From CAVSPO01 sp963730005 (lineage in GTDB: Bacteria; Actinomycetota; Actinomycetes; Propionibacteriales; Propionibacteriaceae), in contig CAVSPO010000022.1 in assembly GCA_963730005.1 (NCBI GenBank), positions 1 to 46,254 on the forward strand: a stretch of DNA of 46,254 nucleotides, given 5' to 3'. Made by a program: the position numbers and the translations under genes. Under the pieces are notes generated by a model. That model was not told where the DNA came from, did no database searches, and was given only the letters and a program-made list of their open reading frames with translations. This document shows, piece after piece, positions 37,748 through 45,230 of this stretch. The number at the start of each line of letters is the position of its first letter. The first letter of the stretch is position 1.

Positions 37748-37783
37748 CCACCACACGCCCACAAGGCGTGGCTTCCTGCTCAC
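37748..37783 (-). promoter_or_regulatory. Shared two-block upstream motif, copy D
   Basis: On the minus strand, GTGAGCAGGAA (37783-37773), 13 bases, GGCGTGTGGTGG (37759-37748), just before the relaxase ATG 37740. Spacing between blocks is the same as in the other three copies; distance to the start codon is shorter (7 bases). Confidence 0.6.
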
Positions 37784-37807
37784 CTCGACGGGGTGATCCT
37801 CCAAGAT

Positions 37808-38201
37808 CTAGTCGTCGGGGATCATCGCCGCCAAAGCAGTGATCGTCGCGGCCACCTCACGCCACCCGGTGGCCCGATGGGTGGGTGACGGCCAGCAACG
37901 TCCTGGCCCGGAGCAGGGCACTGTTCAGGGCGTCCGGGTCACCCGCAACCTTCTCGATCGCCACCTCCCGGGTCAGCGCCCGAGTGATCCGCACCCGCTC
38001 GGCGATCTCCCACCTGTCGGCGGCTGACGCAGTGGCCGGGGTGGGGGACAGGGCCCGGTCGGTGCGGCGCTGGCGGGCAGCGCGGCTCTTGCACGCCGAC
38101 GAGCAATACCGACGCGGCTGACCCCTGCCCGACTGGGAGGCAACAGCACCGCCACACACCGGGCACACCGGTCCCTGCGGTTCGGTTGTCGGGTCACTCA
38201 T
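37808..38201 (-). CDS. Small zinc-ribbon protein upstream of the relaxase; frame break near 37870
   Basis: ATG 38201 is preceded by TAGGAGGT, a strong ribosome binding site. The product MSDPTTEPQGPVCPVCGGAV...RYCSSACKSRAARQRR carries two Cys pairs (CPVC and CSSAC, spaced about 20 residues), a zinc-ribbon like those of small DNA-binding plasmid proteins. A basic and helical part follows (RITRALTREVAIEKVAGDPD, ALNSALLRARTLL). In the frame as given it stops at 37857, but the neighbouring frame continues HRATGWREVAATITALAAMI to TAG at 37808-37810, so one base is probably extra near 37870. It lies first in the minus-strand mobilisation operon and may be a relaxosome accessory or repressor (inference). 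Confidence 0.6.
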
Positions 38202-38416
38202 GGCACCTCCTACCGGATCCTTGAATAACACGTTATCCCGGGAGTGCAAGAGGTGTATGGGGTTTGAAGAGTCGCGTTGCCCCTGGGGATGGGAACGGGG
38301 CCGATGAGCCGGACTGGGAGTCCGAATGGGTGGGCACGACAGTTCGGCGGGGGTGAGCAGGAACGGTGGTGCTCCTGGCTTGGGGTGTCGTCAGAACCCC
38401 AGGGGAAGGAATCGTG
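38202..38416. other. Divergent intergenic region, candidate oriT/control region
   Basis: The gap between the divergent zinc-ribbon and small helical genes holds several dyads: ATAAC-AC-GTTAT (38225-38236), the hairpin CGGACT-GGG-AGTCCG (38311-38325), CCCCAGGGG (38397-38405) and copy C of the shared motif (38353-38388). Origins of transfer usually lie in such gaps beside the relaxase operon and contain inverted repeats next to the nic site. On the minus strand TTGCAC followed by the ATAAC dyad could be the promoter and operator of the mobilisation operon. No nic sequence can be recognised by eye. Confidence 0.4.
38353..38388 (+). promoter_or_regulatory. Shared two-block upstream motif, copy C
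   Basis: GTGAGCAGGAA (38353-38363), 13 bases, GGCTTGGGGTGT (38377-38388), 28 bases before ATG 38417. Same blocks and spacing as copies A, B and D. Confidence 0.6.
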
Positions 38417-38785
38417 ATGGTGGCATCGGCAGCGCGGGTAGCGGCACGACGCAACGTGATGGATGCGCACAACCAGCGGCGCCGGCTCCGGCAGGAACGA
38501 GAAGACCGGCTGGCGGCACTCGCGGTCGAAGTGAACGTCGCGCTCGCGACGGGTAGGGCCGCGATGCAGAAAGCCGAACGGACGGCCGGACAGGCGTTGA
38601 ACAAGATGCTGGGAATGGGTGCCACCGTCGCCGAAGTGGTCGAGTGGTGCGCCGGTGACCTGACCGCGAAAGACATCGCCCGGCTCAGGCAGGCCGCAGC
38701 TGCCCAGGATGAATCGGATGCAGATATCGCGCAGCGGGTGACTGCACCGCCGGTGCTGGACGTCAAGGACGATCTGGCAGAGTGA
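38417..38785 (+). CDS. Small helical protein, putative mobilisation accessory factor
   Basis: A 122-residue protein, MVASAARVAARRNVMDAHNQ, RRRLRQEREDRLAALAVEVN, then a regular helical stretch and ATVAEVVEWCAGDLTAKDIA. The N-terminus is very basic and helical, suitable for DNA binding; the C-terminus is acidic. GGGAAGGA precedes ATG 38417 by 7 bases (GTG 38414 is the alternative). It is transcribed away from the relaxase operon behind copy C of the shared motif. Proteins of this size and position act as relaxosome helpers (MobC-like) in other elements, but no MobC motif is seen. Confidence 0.6.
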   Translation: MVASAARVAARRNVMDAHNQRRRLRQEREDRLAALAVEVNVALATGRAAMQKAERTAGQALNKMLGMGATVAEVVEWCAGDLTAKDIARLRQAAAAQDESDADIAQRVTAPPVLDVKDDLAE

Positions 38786-39095
38786 CCAGCGCTTCATGCA
38801 GCGTGCCAGGGCGTGGCCGAAGTGAGCGTACGTCGCCGGGCTTTCCCGAGTGGGTGTTGCGCGAGGTGGGCGCGGATGCCGGCTCAGATCGTGTGGCCAG
38901 AAAATGGTCAGCGCCGTCGTCCGAGCGGCAGGGCAGGCTGTGGCCGCGCGGGCAATACCCGCAGCCTGCCGGTCAGTGAGTCACCGCGGTGTCGCTGCGG
39001 AAGCGCTGACCACGGGTGCGCTGCTGGAGGCAGTCTGCTGGATAGCTGCCAGCACCTCGGCTTCCGACGGATAGGTGTTGGCCAGCTCCTAATGG
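38786..39095. other. Intergenic region between convergent genes
   Basis: A GTG at 38782 overlaps the preceding stop and opens a 65-codon frame (VTSASCSVPGRGRSERTSPG...) to 38979. Its composition is weakly protein-like with no motif, and I do not call it. The rest, up to the stop at 39096, shows no feature I can support. Confidence 0.4.
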
Positions 39096-39602
39096 TCAGC
39101 CCCTATATGCCTGTCGCTCGGCTTCCGCGCGCAGCTCCGCCTGTCGTTTGACTTCCTTCTGCTGCGCCGCAACCCGCTCGAAGTCTTGGGCTGCCTGTAC
39201 GTCCGCTCGCAGCTGGTACTCCGCGGTCAGCGTTGCCAGCGCACGTTGCATCCGCTCGACCGCGCCAGGAGCGCCAGTGTCGGCCAAGGACGGGTCCCGG
39301 CGGATGGCTTCGGCGACCAACTGGGCCCGCGGTGGCAGTGCGTACCTGCCCTCCGCCGGCCAGCCAACTTGCCCCATAGGTACCGAGATCATGGGAGCGG
39401 TGAGCGCGGCCCGGCGTTGCAGTTCTGCCTCGGAGGGCTCCATCACCGCCAAGATGATCACTCCGATCCAACCGAGGAAAAAGCCGAGGAGCGCGCCAGC
39501 GCCCGACCGCCCTTTGCTCTTTCCCAGCCACCAACCGAAACACGTGCTGGCGATGACACTGATCCCAGCTATCAACAACATGTCTTGCCAGCTCATGCTC
39601 AC
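39096..39602 (-). CDS. Small membrane protein with C-terminal coiled coil
   Basis: A 168-residue protein starting GTG 39602 (ATG 39596 is possible). Two N-terminal membrane helices (MLLIAGISVIASTCFGWWLG and GAGALLGFFLGWIGVIILAV) are separated by a short basic loop (KSKGRSG), a pattern seen in small superinfection-immunity-like or GlsB-like membrane proteins. A cytoplasmic tail follows, ending in a long charged helix (LRADVQAAQDFERVAAQQKE, VKRQAELRAEAERQ). The loop and second helix (GRSGAGALLGFFLGWIG) are the conserved-looking part. No function is assigned. It lies downstream of the surface-protein gene on the same strand, separated by the hairpin at 39793-39835. Confidence 0.6.
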   Translation of the reverse strand: MSMSWQDMLLIAGISVIASTCFGWWLGKSKGRSGAGALLGFFLGWIGVIILAVMEPSEAELQRRAALTAPMISVPMGQVGWPAEGRYALPPRAQLVAEAIRRDPSLADTGAPGAVERMQRALATLTAEYQLRADVQAAQDFERVAAQQKEVKRQAELRAEAERQAYRG

Positions 39603-39792
39603 GTCTGATACCCCCTATGGCCTGAAACCTCAACGCGTTCGCTGGCTTCCTCCCAAGTGAAGCATCAATTACCCTCTCGAAGCCCGGCAGGCCGTCAACC
39701 GGAACGTGCCATCCCTGACATGGCTCCCCCTGTGTCAACACACGACCCCACGAGTGGGGTCGGGCAAGCTCGCCACCGCCCTGACAGACAGG

Positions 39793-39835
39793 AGTGGGCA
39801 GTCCCCGATCCGATGCAATCTGGGGACTGCCCACT
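39793..39835 (-). terminator. Long stem-loop downstream of the surface-protein gene
   Basis: AGTGGGCAGTCCCC (39793-39806) and GGGGACTGCCCACT (39822-39835) are perfect 14-base complements around a 15-base loop, starting 21 bases after the stop at 39857. No U-tract follows, as is common for actinobacterial terminators. It would end transcription of the surface-protein gene. Confidence 0.7.
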
Positions 39836-39856
39836 GCCGCGGCTGAACTGCTTGGC

Positions 39857-42436
39857 TTACACCAAGCGCTTCTCCACTTTGAGCCGGTACATGAACGCGG
39901 CCATGGCATCGCGGTTGACGGGGGTCACGGGTCGGTACTCGGCGCCGCCGGCAACTTCCCAACCGGTGGAGATGCCCTGGTCTGCGAGCCAGGTGATCTC
40001 CTTGTAGAACTGTGTGGTCGGTGTCACGTCCAGGAACGGTGACTGCGCGGGCGGTTCCCACGTGGGGGAGCCTGCAAGGCGGTACATGAACGCGGCCATG
40101 GCATCGCGGTTGACGGGGGTCACGGGTCGGTACTCGGTCCCGCCGGCAACCTGCCAACCGGTGGAGATGCCCTGGTCTGCGAGCCAGGTGATCTCCTTGT
40201 AGAACTGTGTGGTCGGTGTCACGTCCAGGAACGGTGACTGCGCGGGCGGTTCCCACGTTGGGGAGCCTGCAAGGCGGTACATGAACGCGGCCATGGCATC
40301 GCGGTTGACGGGGGTCACGGGTCGGTACTCGGCGCCGCCGGCAACCTGCCAACCGGTGGAGACGCCCTGGTCGGCCAGCCAGGTGATCTCCTTGTAGAAC
40401 TGCGTTGTCGGAGTCACGTCCAGGAACGCCGGGGTCACCTCAACCGGGCAGGCGGTCGTGTCGAACGTGCGGTTCCAGTTGTCGGTGGCATCCTCGGCCA
40501 ACAGGTAGCCGGTGGTGGCGTTGGCGGTCACCGTGACGCTGTTGGTGGCCGGGTGGGTGCCGGCAGGTTTCACCTGGTCACCGACCCGGTACTCCACTCC
40601 CTCGGTGGCCGGGATCGTGTAGGTGTCGTTGGTGGTGCCGCACTCGTCGGTGAACGTCACCGTAGCTGGGGTCACCTGAACGGGGCAGGCGGTCGTGTCG
40701 AACGTCTGGTTCCAGGTGTCGGCGGCATCCTCAGCCAACAGGTAGCCGGTGGTGGCGTTGGCCGTTACTGTCACGCTGTTGGTGGCTGGGTGGGTGCCGG
40801 CAGGTTTCACCTGGCCGGCGACCCGGTACTCCACACCCTCAGAAGTCGGGATCGTGTAGGTGTCGTTGGTGGTGCCGCACACGTCGGTGAACGTCACCGC
40901 TGCCGGCGTGACCAGGACGGGCTCGTCCGTGTTGTACCGGGCCACGAATGCGTCATCGTTACCAGCCGAAGTCAACGTCAGCGCCTGGGCGCCGGGCCCG
41001 AATGTCGCCGACCCCGAGAAGGCGCCGGTGATGGTCGCGGCACCGGTGGCGTCCACCGCCACCCCGGATACGTACTCCCAGCTGGTGCCGCCCGCCCGCG
41101 TGGCCCACGCCAGGGTGCCGTCCGGTTTGTAACGGGTGACAAACATGTCTTCATTGCCGGCCGAGGTCAAGGTGACCGCTCGCGCATCGGACTCGAACGT
41201 CGCCGATATCTCGAAGGAGCCAGTGATGGTCGCGGCACCGTCGGCATCGACCGCCACACCCTGTCCGATGTCACCGTTGGTGCCGCCCGCCTTCTTGGCC
41301 CATGCAAGGGTGCCGTCCGGGTTGTATCGGGCCACGAACATGTCATAGCCGCCACCGGAGGTCAACGTGACCGTTTGAGCGCCGGACCCGAACCTCGACG
41401 ATCCGCTGAAGGAGCCGGTGACGGTCGCGGCACCGGTCGCGTCCACCGCCACCCCGTATCCGTAGCCACCGCCGGTGCCGTATGACTGCTGGGCCCACGA
41501 CAGGGTGCCGTCAGGGTTGTACCGAGCCACGAACACGTCCTGGCCGCCGGCCGAGCTCAAGGTGACCGCCTGGGCACCGGACCCGAACGTCGCCGACCCG
41601 TAGAAGTAGCCGGTGACGGTCGCGGCACCAGTAGCGTCCACCGCCACACCGTATCCGTAGTCATTGCTGGTGCCGCCCGCCTTTTTGGCCCATGCCAGGG
41701 TCCCGTCCGGGTTGTATCGGGCCACGAACATTTCATAGCCACTTGTCGAGCTCAAGGTGACCGCTTGGGTAGCGGACCCGAACGTCGCCGACCCACCGAA
41801 GTAGCCGGTGATGGTCGCGGCACCGGTGGCGTCCACCGCCACCCCTTGTCCGTAGTCCCAGCTGGTGCCGCCCGCCTTTTTGGCCCATGCCAGGGTGCCG
41901 TCCGGGTTGTATCGGGCCACGAACACGTCACCATTACCGGACGAAGTCAACGTCACCGCCTCGGCACCGGACCCGAACGTCGCCGACCCGGCGAAGTCAC
42001 CGGTGATGGTCGCGGCACCGGTGGCATCCACCGCCACCCCGCGTCCGAAGTCATTGCTGGTGCCGCCCGCCTTCTTGGCCCATGCAAGGGTGCCGTCCGG
42101 GTTGTATCGGGCCACGAACATGTCATAGCCACTGGTCGAGAGCAGCGCGACCGTTTGGGCACCGGACCCGAACGTCGCCGACCCGTAGAAGTAGCCGGTG
42201 ACGGTCGCGGCACCGGTGGCGTCCACCGCCACCCCGGCTCCGCGTTCATCCCCGGCGCCGCCCGCCCGCATGGCCCACGCCAACGGCGGTGGACCATCTG
42301 CGCCAGCCGACTGGGCACTCGCCGTTGGCGCCGACCCCAGCAAGGAGGCCCCCAGCAATGCAGCCGAAACCGTACCGGCCGCCACCCTACGAAGCACACG
42401 AACGGACAAGACAGATCTTGGATTCAAAAAACTCAC
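39857..42436 (-). CDS. Secreted seven-repeat SBBP beta-propeller protein with three S-layer-like repeats
   Basis: An intact protein of about 859 residues from GTG 42436, which has GGGGAAGG just upstream. A signal peptide (VLRRVAAGTVSAALLGASLL, GSAPTASAQSAG) is followed by seven repeats of about 65 residues (WAKKAGGTS...GVAVDATGAATITG...GSATFGSGAQ...VARYNPDGT). These are SBBP repeats, and seven would close a propeller. Two 75-residue repeats follow (VTFTDVCGTTNDTYTIP...). Last come three 65-residue repeats, FLDVTPTTQFYKEITWLADQ and VNRDAMAAFMYRL, the S-layer-homology-like modules common at the ends of actinobacterial cell-wall proteins. It is probably attached to the wall and displayed. It has no conjugation partner nearby; an adhesive or structural role is inferred. 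Confidence 0.8.
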   Translation of the reverse strand: MSFLNPRSVLSVRVLRRVAAGTVSAALLGASLLGSAPTASAQSAGADGPPPLAWAMRAGGAGDERGAGVAVDATGAATVTGYFYGSATFGSGAQTVALLSTSGYDMFVARYNPDGTLAWAKKAGGTSNDFGRGVAVDATGAATITGDFAGSATFGSGAEAVTLTSSGNGDVFVARYNPDGTLAWAKKAGGTSWDYGQGVAVDATGAATITGYFGGSATFGSATQAVTLSSTSGYEMFVARYNPDGTLAWAKKAGGTSNDYGYGVAVDATGAATVTGYFYGSATFGSGAQAVTLSSAGGQDVFVARYNPDGTLSWAQQSYGTGGGYGYGVAVDATGAATVTGSFSGSSRFGSGAQTVTLTSGGGYDMFVARYNPDGTLAWAKKAGGTNGDIGQGVAVDADGAATITGSFEISATFESDARAVTLTSAGNEDMFVTRYKPDGTLAWATRAGGTSWEYVSGVAVDATGAATITGAFSGSATFGPGAQALTLTSAGNDDAFVARYNTDEPVLVTPAAVTFTDVCGTTNDTYTIPTSEGVEYRVAGQVKPAGTHPATNSVTVTANATTGYLLAEDAADTWNQTFDTTACPVQVTPATVTFTDECGTTNDTYTIPATEGVEYRVGDQVKPAGTHPATNSVTVTANATTGYLLAEDATDNWNRTFDTTACPVEVTPAFLDVTPTTQFYKEITWLADQGVSTGWQVAGGAEYRPVTPVNRDAMAAFMYRLAGSPTWEPPAQSPFLDVTPTTQFYKEITWLADQGISTGWQVAGGTEYRPVTPVNRDAMAAFMYRLAGSPTWEPPAQSPFLDVTPTTQFYKEITWLADQGISTGWEVAGGAEYRPVTPVNRDAMAAFMYRLKVEKRLV
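39880..40430 (-). repeat. Three tandem 195-bp repeats coding for S-layer-like modules
   Basis: The block beginning ggtacatgaacgcggccatg occurs at about 39886, 40080 and 40275, spaced 195 bases, with only a few substitutions between copies. The near-identity indicates recent duplication or gene conversion. Confidence 0.85.
40930..42290 (-). repeat. Seven tandem 195-bp repeats coding for SBBP propeller blades
   Basis: Conserved blocks such as gtgccgtccgggttgta and accgccacccc recur with a period of 195 bases. The copies are more diverged than the S-layer-like repeats; the fifth and sixth blades differ most. The period equals one 65-residue blade. Confidence 0.8.
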
Positions 42437-43094
42437 CCTTCCCCTTCGAAGGCAGCCTGCCCACGCAAGACCTGTCTCCACGCGATTTGCGACAGTTGAC
42501 CGGCCAGACGCGGGTCGGAGAACTTCGCCCTAGTCACCACAGTATTGCGACTAGATCAGGCTGGGATGACCGTCCGAATCACCGACCGCTGGGTTGCCCA
42601 GAAATGACGGTCTGATCAGGCCCCACCGTGACGGTGGTCGGCGGGAGCTCGTCGACAGACGGGTGTGTGATGCCAGCGCGTCAGGGTGCTCGACTCTGTT
42701 GGCGGGGTCTTCGCCACAGACGTTGAACCTCCGCCGGCCGCGCGCCAATGGTTTCCTGACAAGCCTGTTAACGGCTAGGTCTGGATCCACGGCCATATTT
42801 GGGGCTGGTTTTGGGGCCGGAGTTGTCTTTGGATTCCTGAACCCACGCTGCCGCCTTGAAGTGAACGAGTGCGCAGAGTGTCAGCCTGGAGCTTGCGTGA
42901 TGACGACTACGGCCCCATGGCACGCTGAGGTGACAGCTGCGTCCGCGCACGCGGCTGATGGAACCTCCTCGCCGAGCAGTAGTTGAAGATCATGGTCATG
43001 CCCGTGGGCGGACGCCCTGCTGGGGCGGCTCGATCCCGTAAGGTCATGCCGACGGCATGGGGAACCGGCAAGCGGCCTTGATAGCCTCTTCAGG
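42437..43094. other. Non-coding region upstream of surface-protein and retron-like genes
   Basis: About 660 bases separate divergent genes. No open frame here looks like a protein. Near the right end are compact dyads: GGGCG-GA-CGCCC (43006-43017) and CATGCC-GAC-GGCATG (43045-43059), with GGTCATGCC occurring twice (42994 and 43042). These could be part of a structured RNA or promoter control upstream of the retron-like cassette. The left part must hold the promoter of the surface-protein gene. Confidence 0.4.
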
Positions 43095-44006
43095 GTGGAC
43101 CACCAAGGATCTCCAAGCACGGGGGCGCCTAGCCAAGCCGACAGCAACTCATCCGCCAGCACCGGTCTTGAAGAACAGGAGTCCGCGGCTGCACAAGGGG
43201 CAGAGCCGAAGGATAGCGGTGGGCCCGCGGGTCGCAACCGATCAATCCTGTTTCATCACGTGCTTGACCCTAGACCAGGCTTTATGCTCCGTGACGAAAG
43301 AACCGAGTCAAGAAGCCCTGCCCCGAAGATTCACGTGGTGCTGGATGAAGCATTTGATCCGTTCACGGCAGTCTGTGCCGTCGTATTTACTGATCATGAA
43401 TTCGAAACAGTCAACGCGAGGATCGCTAAGCTGCGTGCTGATCTAAGCGAGAGTGCCTACCTCGAAGCCCTCGCGTCTTACAAGAAGTTCTTGACGAACG
43501 GCTTCCACGCCACAGACGACACGGCGGAAGTGTCAGTACCCTTCATCGAAGAGGCTTACAAGCACCTGCCTGGCAAAGCGTTTATCTATTACACGGACGG
43601 TCAACGTCGAAGAGATCTTTCGGCCAAGAAGACGATTCTGTTGCTCTACGCGTGCGTCATCCAGGTCATCCTGTTGAATCATAAGGATACTGTCGAGGTT
43701 ATCCTGCACTTTGAGAGGCATCAGCAGCTCCAGCGCTTCTATCCCCACATCGGGGACCTCGCTGCGCGCCGCACACGGACGCGGAGCGAGGTGACCGTTG
43801 ACGTTTGTGATAAGGGCGAACCCCCGTCGCTTGCTTTGGCAGACTACATTCTCCACATCTTCGGACAGTCCATCCAGTACGTAGCCTATGGTCATCGGCC
43901 TGCCGAGAAGTATCAGTATAGGAATCTCTTGGCCATCAAGAATCACGTCTCGCTCATCTACTCCATGGAACACGGCCGCGTGGCAAGTCGGAGGACGCGA
44001 TGGTAG
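43095..44006 (+). CDS. DUF3800-like (RNase H-fold) protein, putative retron effector
   Basis: The frame from GTG 43095 gives 303 residues. The first 63 are low-complexity, so ATG 43284 (240 residues) may be the true start. The domain begins KIHVVLDEAFDPFTAVCAVV (Asp-Glu on the first strand), then AFIYYTDGQRRRDL, EVILHFERHQQLQRFYPHIG (Glu) and PPSLALADYILHIFGQS (Asp near the C-terminus). This order of acidic residues is that of DUF3800 proteins, an RNase H-like fold thought to be nucleases. Its stop overlaps the region just upstream of a retron-type reverse transcriptase, and DUF3800-like partners are known from one retron class (type VII, as I recall the published scheme). It likely acts as the toxin/effector released on phage infection; this is inference. 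Confidence 0.6.
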   Translation: MDHQGSPSTGAPSQADSNSSASTGLEEQESAAAQGAEPKDSGGPAGRNRSILFHHVLDPRPGFMLRDERTESRSPAPKIHVVLDEAFDPFTAVCAVVFTDHEFETVNARIAKLRADLSESAYLEALASYKKFLTNGFHATDDTAEVSVPFIEEAYKHLPGKAFIYYTDGQRRRDLSAKKTILLLYACVIQVILLNHKDTVEVILHFERHQQLQRFYPHIGDLAARRTRTRSEVTVDVCDKGEPPSLALADYILHIFGQSIQYVAYGHRPAEKYQYRNLLAIKNHVSLIYSMEHGRVASRRTRW

Positions 44007-44010
44007 CCTT

Positions 44011-44095
44011 CTCACAGCGAGGGCGGAGTCCTGGGACTGCGAGTACGCAGTCGTTGATAGTTGCTGCTTTGCGCTTCGACCCGCCCTCGCATCCG
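44011..44095 (+). ncRNA. Candidate retron structured RNA (msr-msd-like) before the reverse transcriptase
   Basis: GCGAGGGCGG (44017-44026) and CCGCCCTCGC (44081-44090) are perfect 10-base complements and can be extended by GTC/GAC after a one-base bulge. Inside is a 7-bp hairpin with a tetraloop, GACTGCG-AGTA-CGCAGTC (44035-44052). The outer stem begins right after CACA in the context CAGCGAG. Retron RNAs have closing a1/a2 repeats, an AGC-type priming site and internal hairpins, and lie just before the RT gene. At 74 bases between arms it is shorter than most, and a 34-codon open frame (44000-44107) crosses it, so a translational-coupling hairpin is the alternative. Confidence 0.4.
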
Positions 44096-44103
44096 GAGGC
44101 ACT

Positions 44104-45072
44104 GTGAACCCGATGGAACTCAGTTCCCGTGCGTGCACCAGCCGTCCGAAGCTCCTCGCGGCAGCCTCGTCGGTGCAGGCGAGGACCGGGTTCACGATGA
44201 TTCGAGTACCCAAACGTGGTTGCGGTGGCCGGCTCGTACACAAGGCCACTCCTGCCGTCGATGCGCAGCAGTCTGCGGTCAAGATGGTCCTGAACGACGT
44301 CTACAAACCGTTTCCCTGTGTGCATGGGTATGTTGCGGGACGAGGAACCTACACGAATGCGGAGCCCCACCTAGGACAACCGGTAATCCTCCGCGTCGAC
44401 CTGCTTTCGTTCTTTTCAAGCGTGACACGCGCACATCTGGAGAAATGTCTACAACAACAGTCCTTCGATCAGGATTCGACGAATCTGGTGCTGGATCTAG
44501 CCTGCGTGGATGACTGTTTGGCGGCTGGCTTCTCCACAGGGCCCGTTCTGTCGAACATCGCCTTCACGCGTACCGACAGTCAATTGACCAGTTTTGCAGC
44601 AGCGCAGGGTCTGCAGTTCACCCGGTATGCGGACGACCTAACGTTCTCGGGGTCAGACATTTGCGACAACACGCTGGAAGCGATTCGAGAGATCCTCGAA
44701 GCGAACTCGTGGACGATAAATGACCGGAAGACAAGGTTCATGCGTGCGGGTGGTCCGCAGTTCGTCACCGGACTCTATGTTGGACTTCCGGATCGTCCTC
44801 GCATTCCACACCGCATGAAGAAGAGACTGCGGCAGCAGCTCTATTATCTCTCCATTTATGGTTACGACGACTGCCACGCGCGCGTTCCGTGGACGATGGG
44901 TAAACGCCAAGCGCGCGGGTGGTTGAACTACATCTCCCACGTCGAGCCTGAGCTGGGCCGCGAACTTTCGGAAATCCTTCAGAATGTTGACTTCGATCTG
45001 CCGCGGCGCATCGGGTTCGACGATGACTGGGACGCGTGGCTGGAGGAGTTCGGTGTTCCTGAGGATCTCTAG
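44104..45072 (+). CDS. Retron-type reverse transcriptase
   Basis: A 322-residue intact protein. GGAGG (44095-44099) precedes GTG 44104. RT blocks in order: FTMIRVPKRGCGGRLVHKAT (RT1), NAEPH (residues 85-89, the retron NAxxH motif), VILRVDLLSFFSSV (metal-binding Asp), GFSTGPVLSNIAF, the catalytic FTRYADDLTFSG (YADD 175-178), NDRKTRFM, and QFVTGLYVG (VTG 221-223, the retron Y motif). NAxxH plus VTG separate retron RTs from group II intron RTs. The C-terminal helical thumb (MKKRLRQQLYYLSIYGYDD) follows. The enzyme would copy the msd part of a structured RNA into msDNA that, with the DUF3800-like protein, forms an antiphage unit. The G+C usage is lower than in the transfer genes, suggesting separate acquisition. 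Confidence 0.85.
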   Translation: MNPMELSSRACTSRPKLLAAASSVQARTGFTMIRVPKRGCGGRLVHKATPAVDAQQSAVKMVLNDVYKPFPCVHGYVAGRGTYTNAEPHLGQPVILRVDLLSFFSSVTRAHLEKCLQQQSFDQDSTNLVLDLACVDDCLAAGFSTGPVLSNIAFTRTDSQLTSFAAAQGLQFTRYADDLTFSGSDICDNTLEAIREILEANSWTINDRKTRFMRAGGPQFVTGLYVGLPDRPRIPHRMKKRLRQQLYYLSIYGYDDCHARVPWTMGKRQARGWLNYISHVEPELGRELSEILQNVDFDLPRRIGFDDDWDAWLEEFGVPEDL

Positions 45073-45230
45073 GCCAAACGGCTGGCCGCATAGTGCGTAC
45101 GCCACGTGTACCGGGGTGGCTCGAGGACCCTCGCCCATCACCCGCTCGCGCGATGCTGGAACGCGGCGATGCCGATGCACATGCAGCCTCATGCCGCGCA
45201 CGGTGTGCTCGGTGCGACTTGTCGGGTGCG

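Noticed and set aside
32202..37796. Long plus-strand open frames across the relaxase region
   Set aside because: They are mirror frames of GC-rich minus-strand coding DNA; all recognisable motifs are on the minus strand.
39880..42290. Regularly spaced repeats that might suggest a CRISPR array
   Set aside because: The 195-bp period encodes 65-residue protein modules in one open frame; no short palindromic repeats with unique spacers were seen anywhere.
42594..42986. A 130-codon plus-strand frame in the region upstream of the retron-like cassette
   Set aside because: No ribosome binding site or motif; composition not protein-like.
44000..44107. A 34-codon frame between DUF3800-like gene and RT with overlapping start and stop
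   Set aside because: It coincides with strong RNA structure and lacks its own ribosome binding site; it may be translated for coupling but I do not call it a gene.
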